Assembly: GCA_046153995.1 (NCBI GenBank)
Contig: JBJXEH010000068.1
Location: forward strand, 1-11,090
DNA length: 11,090 nt
Source: SZUA-430 sp046153995
Lineage (GTDB): Bacteria; Pseudomonadota; Alphaproteobacteria; Micropepsales; Micropepsaceae
Direction: 5' to 3'
The position numbers were made by a program, and so were the translations under genes. The first letter of the stretch is position 1, and every line of letters starts with the position of its first letter. The notes under the pieces were generated by a model. That model did no database searches and was not told the origin of the DNA. It saw only the letters and a program-made list of their open reading frames with translations. Below, in pieces: positions 7,722 to 11,090 of the stretch.

Positions 7722-7739
7722 GCTACTGGTTGTTATGCC

Positions 7740-9296
7740 TCATACACCTCGCAAAGCGACCAGCGCCTCCGGCGCCGATTTCGTCCGCTTCACGAGAAGC
7801 TTGTTCAATGCATGCACGTAAGCCTTCGCCGCCGCGACCAGCGTATCGGTATCCGACGCACGGCCCGTGACGCTGCGGCCCGCCTCGCCCAGTCGCACGG
7901 TGACGCCGGCCTGCGCGTCCGTACCCTCGGTCACGGCATGCACCTCGAAGATCATGAGCTGCGCCTCGTGCGGGAACAGCATCTTGATTGCGTTGAAGAT
8001 CGCATCGACCGGCCCATCGCCCCGCGCCACACCGAGCCGCGTCTGCCCATCGACCGACAGTTCGAGTTCCGCGCTCTGCGGCCCGAACGTTCCCGCCACA
8101 ACGCGCAGGTTCACGAACTGAATACGGTCCTGGCCGCGCGCGATCTCGTCATCGACAAGCGCCGCGATATCTTCGTCGAACACGTGCTTCTTCTTGTCGG
8201 CGAGGTCCTTGAACTTTTTGAACGCATCTTCGAGCGCGTTCGAGCCGAGCTCATAGCCCATCGCCTCGAGCTTGTCCTTAAACGCATGGCGGCCCGAGAG
8301 CTTGCCCAACACCAGCGAGGTCTTCGAAACGCCGACCGACTCCGGCGTCATGATCTCGTAGGTCTGCGTGTGCTTCAGCATCCCGTCCTGGTGAATGCCG
8401 GATTCGTGCGCGAAGGCATTCTTGCCCACGATGGCCTTGTTGAACTGGATCGGGAAGCCTGTAACGTTCGACACCATCTTCGACGCGCGCGAGATCGTCA
8501 CGCTGTCGATGCCGGATGAAAACGGCAGAATGTCGGCGCGCACTTTGAGCGCCATGACGATCTCTTCAAGCGCGGCGTTGCCCGCCCGCTCGCCGATGCC
8601 GTTCACGGTGCACTCAACCTGCCGCGCACCTGCCGCCACGCCGGCCAGCGAGTTCGCAACCGCGAGCCCCAGATCGTTATGGCAGTGCGTCGAGAACGCG
8701 ACCTTGTCCGCGCCCGGCACCTTCGTGATCAGCGCACGGATGAGCGCGCCATATTCCGATGGGATCGCGTAGCCGACTGTGTCGGGAATGTTGATCGTGG
8801 TGGCCCCCGCCTTAATCGCGCCTTCGACGCAACGGCAGAGAAACTCGAACTCCGTGCGCGTCGCGTCCTCCGCCGACCACTCGACATCGTCGACGTGGTT
8901 GCGGGCGCGCGTCACGCTGCCGATCACGGCTTCAAGCACCTGATGCGGCTCCATCTGAAGCTTGTGCTTCATGTGGACCGGGCTCGTCGAAATGAATGTG
9001 TGGATGCGCGCGCGCTTCGCAGGCTTCAAAGCCTCCGCCGCACGGTCGATGTCCTTCACACCGGCACGCGCCAACCCGCAGATAACTGCTTTCTTAGCGC
9101 GCTTCGCGATTTCGTTCACGGCCTCGAAGTCGCCGTTCGACGAAATCGGAAAGCCGGCTTCGATGATGTCGACGCCGAGCTCTTCGAGCATGTCGGCGAT
9201 CTTCAATTTTTCGTCGAGGTTCATCGCCGCACCCGGCGATTGCTCGCCGTCGCGCAACGTGGTGTCGAATATCAAGACGCGGTTCGAACTAGGCAT
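7740..9296 (-). CDS. leuA: 2-isopropylmalate synthase
   Basis: 518 residues. It condenses acetyl-CoA with 2-ketoisovalerate to give 2-isopropylmalate, the first committed step of leucine synthesis. The DRE-TIM barrel begins with FDTTLRDGEQSPGA (10-23), holding metal ligand Asp11. STHCHNDLGLAVAN (202-215) has His204 and His206, and ECTVNGIGERAGN (228-240) has Asn240. The C-terminal part from about residue 390 is the LeuA dimer regulatory domain that binds leucine for feedback inhibition (from VNLRVVAGTFGPQSAELELS on). The length matches the short bacterial form (about 510-520 residues). The start ATG is at 9294-9296 with an AGAGAT-type weak site upstream. A leader with a Leu-rich peptide precedes it, so attenuation by leucine supply is likely. 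Confidence 0.97.
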   Translation of the reverse strand: MPSSNRVLIFDTTLRDGEQSPGAAMNLDEKLKIADMLEELGVDIIEAGFPISSNGDFEAVNEIAKRAKKAVICGLARAGVKDIDRAAEALKPAKRARIHTFISTSPVHMKHKLQMEPHQVLEAVIGSVTRARNHVDDVEWSAEDATRTEFEFLCRCVEGAIKAGATTINIPDTVGYAIPSEYGALIRALITKVPGADKVAFSTHCHNDLGLAVANSLAGVAAGARQVECTVNGIGERAGNAALEEIVMALKVRADILPFSSGIDSVTISRASKMVSNVTGFPIQFNKAIVGKNAFAHESGIHQDGMLKHTQTYEIMTPESVGVSKTSLVLGKLSGRHAFKDKLEAMGYELGSNALEDAFKKFKDLADKKKHVFDEDIAALVDDEIARGQDRIQFVNLRVVAGTFGPQSAELELSVDGQTRLGVARGDGPVDAIFNAIKMLFPHEAQLMIFEVHAVTEGTDAQAGVTVRLGEAGRSVTGRASDTDTLVAAAKAYVHALNKLLVKRTKSAPEALVALRGV

Positions 9297-9358
9297 GTTT
9301 CTATCTCTAAAGCCCGCCGGTGGCGGTTTCGGCCCTTGCCCGGTCTTTTACGTCGCTT

Positions 9359-9418
9359 CCTCTAAGCACCGACCGCATCGCCTTTGGGCTTCGATGCGGC
9401 GTTTGGCGTGCCTAGAGG
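9359..9418 (-). promoter_or_regulatory. Long attenuator-type stem-loop over leader stop
   Basis: On the minus strand CCTCTAGGCAC (9408-9418) pairs over 11 positions, one of them G-U, with GTGCTTAGAGG (9359-9369). Nested inside is a perfect 8-bp stem, CCGCATCG (9392-9399) with CGATGCGG (9373-9380), closing an 11-nt loop. The outer strand contains the last Leu codon and the TAG of the leader peptide, so a ribosome stalled on the Leu run just before would block or release this stem. Confidence 0.65.
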
Positions 9419-9540
9419 CCGCTAAGCAGAAGTAGTCCGAGGTCGTTCCGAAGAGACAGCTGAGACGGCGCAACCGCGCACGAACGAGCGCAGAGAGCAA
9501 AAGCTCCCGCGAACTCATTCGATTGACGCGCATCGCGCAT
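9412..9540 (-). CDS. leuL: leuA leader peptide, Leu-rich end
   Basis: This is a 42-residue frame from ATG 9538-9540 to TAG 9412-9414. The end reads N-D-L-G-L-L-L-L-S-G-L-stop, with the Leu run encoded CTA CTT CTG CTT; CTA and CTT are unusual codons in a genome this GC-rich. A GAGG lies 10 nt upstream of the ATG. A cluster of codons for the pathway's end product, placed just before a stop codon embedded in a stem-loop upstream of leuA, is the classic design of a ribosome-stalling attenuator. At 42 residues it is longer than the roughly 28-residue enterobacterial leuL peptide, and only the final part needs to be functional. It lies inside a longer frame (9348-9533, other phase) that I reject. 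Confidence 0.65.
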   Translation of the reverse strand: MRDARQSNEFAGAFALCARSCAVAPSQLSLRNDLGLLLLSGL

Positions 9541-9559
9541 ACTTGTCTTGCCTCACACG

Positions 9560-9579
9560 GCCAGCGAGCTTTTGCTGGC
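9560..9579 (-). promoter_or_regulatory. Hairpin whose loop can pair with the leader ORF
   Basis: GCCAGC (minus strand of 9574-9579) pairs with GCTGGC (minus strand of 9560-9565) around an 8-base loop. The loop and its edges, AGCAAAAGCTC, are perfectly complementary to GAGCTTTTGCT about 60 nt further on, inside the leader ORF (9496-9506). The two pairings exclude each other. A neighbouring 5-bp hairpin, CACCA/TGGTG, spans 9583-9597. Confidence 0.45.
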
Positions 9580-9724
9580 GTTCACCATACGTTGGTGCCG
9601 TTAAGACCCCGTGAAATCCGTAAGCCTAAACCCGCACCGTTATTGGAGAATCAATAGGCCGAATCACAACCGGGGGCAACGACAAACCTCGCGATTTTGC
9701 TACATTCTGCGCCGCCTTCGACCC

Positions 9725-9730
9725 AAAGGA
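9725..9730 (+). promoter_or_regulatory. Ribosome binding site fixing GTG start at 9736
   Basis: AAAGGA ends 5 nt before the GTG at 9736. The longer frame would start at a TTG at 9697 with no ribosome site, so GTG is the better start. Confidence 0.7.
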
Positions 9731-9735
9731 CTCAG

Positions 9736-10470
9736 GTGCCCCACGCGCTCCAAACAGACGGCTTTTCGATCACTGGGCGCGTGCTGGACGCCGTTCAAGT
9801 CGACCACCTACGCAGGACCGCAGGCCAAGGAACGTCCTTGAAACGCGGTGGCAGCGCCTACGGCGGGCGCAACCTCCTTGCCCTCCCGGAAGTAAGGAAT
9901 TTGGCCGCGGAGCGCGCAATACGAGCGCTTATCGACCCCATTGTCGGCTCGACCGCGATACCCGTGCGCGCCCTCTTCTTCGACAAGACGCCGGAGGCCA
10001 ACTGGCCTGTGCTTTGGCACCAGGACCTGACGGTCGCCGTTGCCGAACGCCACGATCTTGAGGGCTGGGGCCCCTGGTCAATCAAGGCGGGCATCCCCCA
10101 CGTGGAGCCGCCGCCGAGCCTCCTGGCCGCCATGCTGACGATCCGTCTGCACCTCGACGACTGCCACGCCGACAACGGCCCCTTGCGCGTCATTCCGGGA
10201 AGCCACGCGCTGGGGCGCCTAAGCCGCGAACGAATACAAGCCCTCCGTCAGCAGACGAAGGAAGTCACCTGCATCGCGCCTGAGGGCTCGGCCTTGCTGA
10301 TGCGCCCGCTCCTGTTGCACGCGTCGTCGCCGGCAAGAACGCCAGGCCACCGGCGCGTTCTGCATATCGAGTTCGCACGCGAAGACGCGTTGCCCGCCCC
10401 ACTCAAATGGGCATTCGCTCAGGAACCCGCATCGCCGGACGAAGGCGCCTTGGCGGCAGGAGCCGGATAG
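9736..10470 (+). CDS. Phytanoyl-CoA dioxygenase family protein
   Basis: 244 residues from GTG 9736 (MPHALQTDGFSITGRVLDA). It is a PhyH-type non-haem Fe(II)/2-oxoglutarate dioxygenase: an early DGF motif (8-10), the metal ligands His95 and Asp97 in VLWHQD, PGSH (154-157), distal His195 in LLLHASS, and Arg206/Arg207 eleven to twelve residues later in the place that binds 2-oxoglutarate. Members of this family hydroxylate many small molecules (fatty acyl chains, ectoine, halogenated or phosphonate compounds), so the substrate cannot be named. No signal peptide or membrane segment is seen, so it is probably cytoplasmic. It is divergent from leuA across a 439-nt spacer, and its last 52 nt overlap the end of the convergent membrane-protein gene. 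The final 15 residues are low complexity. Confidence 0.85.
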   Translation: MPHALQTDGFSITGRVLDAVQVDHLRRTAGQGTSLKRGGSAYGGRNLLALPEVRNLAAERAIRALIDPIVGSTAIPVRALFFDKTPEANWPVLWHQDLTVAVAERHDLEGWGPWSIKAGIPHVEPPPSLLAAMLTIRLHLDDCHADNGPLRVIPGSHALGRLSRERIQALRQQTKEVTCIAPEGSALLMRPLLLHASSPARTPGHRRVLHIEFAREDALPAPLKWAFAQEPASPDEGALAAGAG

Positions 10471-11090
10471 ACGCTGGTGTAGAGAGCCCAAAACCGTTGC
10501 CCGTCGCGGCGCACGAGCCAAGCGCTGCCGAAAATCGAAACGAGCGCCACGGCCACCGTCAGCCACTCGAGTGTCGCAGCCGCCAGCAACTGCAGCGCCA
10601 CGACGACACAGAGAAAGAGGCTCACCGATACAACGATGACAAGTTCCTTCAGGTCGTGCCTGAGCCACGCGGCGAAGGATTCGCCCACGGGTTTAAGCTC
10701 CGGCGAATAGTCTTCGATCGTGACAAAGCGCGCTGCCTGCCAAATCGTAACCGCGCCCATGATCGTGCTCGCCGTGTAGGCGAAGTACCAAAGCTCCCAC
10801 GGCGCCACGCCATTCGCACGCGGCGACAGACACGCGAAACTGACGAACTGCGCGAGGCCCATGAGCATCAGCGACCACACGTCGCTGACCCCGCCGCGCG
10901 GCGTGGCGAGCGGCAGATAGAGCTGCCGCTCGAACGCCAACACCGCGAACACGAAGGCCGCCAGCCACAGCAGCAGCAATATCTGCACGTCGCGTTGCGC
11001 GTAAAGGATGTCAATCAGCACGATCGCCGCCAGCGCCAGCACGCCGCTTTGCACGAGGCTCGACGCGATCTGGTACACGACGACATTGTA
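10419..11090 (-). CDS. Unrecognised polytopic membrane protein (partial, N-terminus cut)
   Basis: The frame is open to the right edge; 223 residues are visible. A GTG at 11076-11078 could be a start, but four more in-frame codons (Y-N-V-V) continue to the edge, so the real start is probably outside. About six membrane segments are seen: ASSLVQSGVLALAAIVLIDI, LLLLWLAAFVFAVLAF, WSLMLMGLAQFVSFACL, LWYFAYTASTIMGAVTIW, LVIVVSVSLFLCVVVALQLL and LTVAVALVSIFGSAWLV. A short hydrophilic stretch between the fourth and fifth carries charged residues (IEDYSPELKPVGESFAAW). The C-terminus is Pro/Ala/Ser-rich. I do not recognise the family. The last codons are antisense to the end of the PhyH-family gene. 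Confidence 0.75.
   Translation of the reverse strand, partial: YNVVVYQIASSLVQSGVLALAAIVLIDILYAQRDVQILLLLWLAAFVFAVLAFERQLYLPLATPRGGVSDVWSLMLMGLAQFVSFACLSPRANGVAPWELWYFAYTASTIMGAVTIWQAARFVTIEDYSPELKPVGESFAAWLRHDLKELVIVVSVSLFLCVVVALQLLAAATLEWLTVAVALVSIFGSAWLVRRDGQRFWALYTSVYPAPAAKAPSSGDAGS

Larger units (their letters stand above)
9297..9600 (-). promoter_or_regulatory. leuA leader region with alternative stems
   Basis: The minus-strand transcript here would carry a short leader ORF (9412-9540), a long stem-loop covering its stop codon (9359-9418), and a GC-rich CCGCC-ACC-GGCGG hairpin (9314-9326) just before the leuA ribosome site. Other pairings compete: GCGGC at the end of the peptide with GCCGC inside the long stem, and CGGTC with GACCG downstream. 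Only three T's follow the last hairpin, so control could be at transcription ends or by hiding the leuA ribosome site. I see no convincing promoter, only a weak TTGATT candidate (about 9649-9654). Confidence 0.55.

Noticed and set aside
7868..9365. Plus-strand frames opposite leuA (for example 8679-9365)
   Set aside because: Composition and position mark them as antisense shadows of an intact leuA.
9348..9533. 61-residue minus-strand frame with an ELLLSAL stretch, as an alternative leuA leader peptide
   Set aside because: It continues through both attenuator stems and is Arg-rich. The frame ending at 9412 has four consecutive Leu codons and a stop placed inside the stem, which fits stalling control much better. 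It is not fully excluded.

Overview
The window looks like ordinary chromosome of a GC-rich alphaproteobacterium, most likely of the Hyphomicrobiales. I base this on GC-rich codon use, a tRNA-Lys(CUU) with an encoded CCA end, an intact mreB-mreC-mreD-mrdA-rodA elongasome cluster, and leuA directly upstream of mreB, an arrangement I recall from Bradyrhizobium-like genomes. No database search was possible, so the lineage is an inference.

Layout from left to right. Positions 1-300 hold the start of an unrecognised gene on the minus strand. Next comes a repeat-rich spacer with several small hairpins, then a tRNA-Lys (minus strand) with a good sigma70-type promoter. A plus-strand lipoprotein gene of the DUF4349 family follows (764-1687). 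Between it and the convergent rodA lies a palindromic element of about 257 bp (1711-1967) that does not look coding. From 1991 to 9296 the minus strand carries, in transcription order, leuA, mreB, mreC, mreD, mrdA (PBP2) and rodA. Genes mreC to rodA are tightly packed (8-nt overlap, then 6-nt and 5-nt gaps), while mreC is 75 nt from mreB and mreB is 63 nt from leuA. The leuA leader (9297-9600) encodes a short peptide ending in a leucine run, followed by a long stem-loop. On the other side of this spacer a plus-strand Fe(II)/2-oxoglutarate dioxygenase gene of the phytanoyl-CoA dioxygenase family starts at a GTG. Its 3' end overlaps by 52 nt the end of a convergent membrane-protein gene that runs off the right edge.

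How the parts work together: MreB filaments, MreC and MreD, the RodA glycosyltransferase and the PBP2 transpeptidase form the complex that builds lateral peptidoglycan. LeuA makes the first committed intermediate of leucine synthesis, and its leader looks like a leucine-responsive attenuator. Any shared transcription of leuA and mreB would tie wall growth to leucine supply, but a hairpin between the two genes may separate them.

I found no new defence system, CRISPR array, intact insertion sequence or prophage. The two most interesting signals are the palindromic element and the leuA leader, including a perfect 11-nt complementarity upstream of its peptide.
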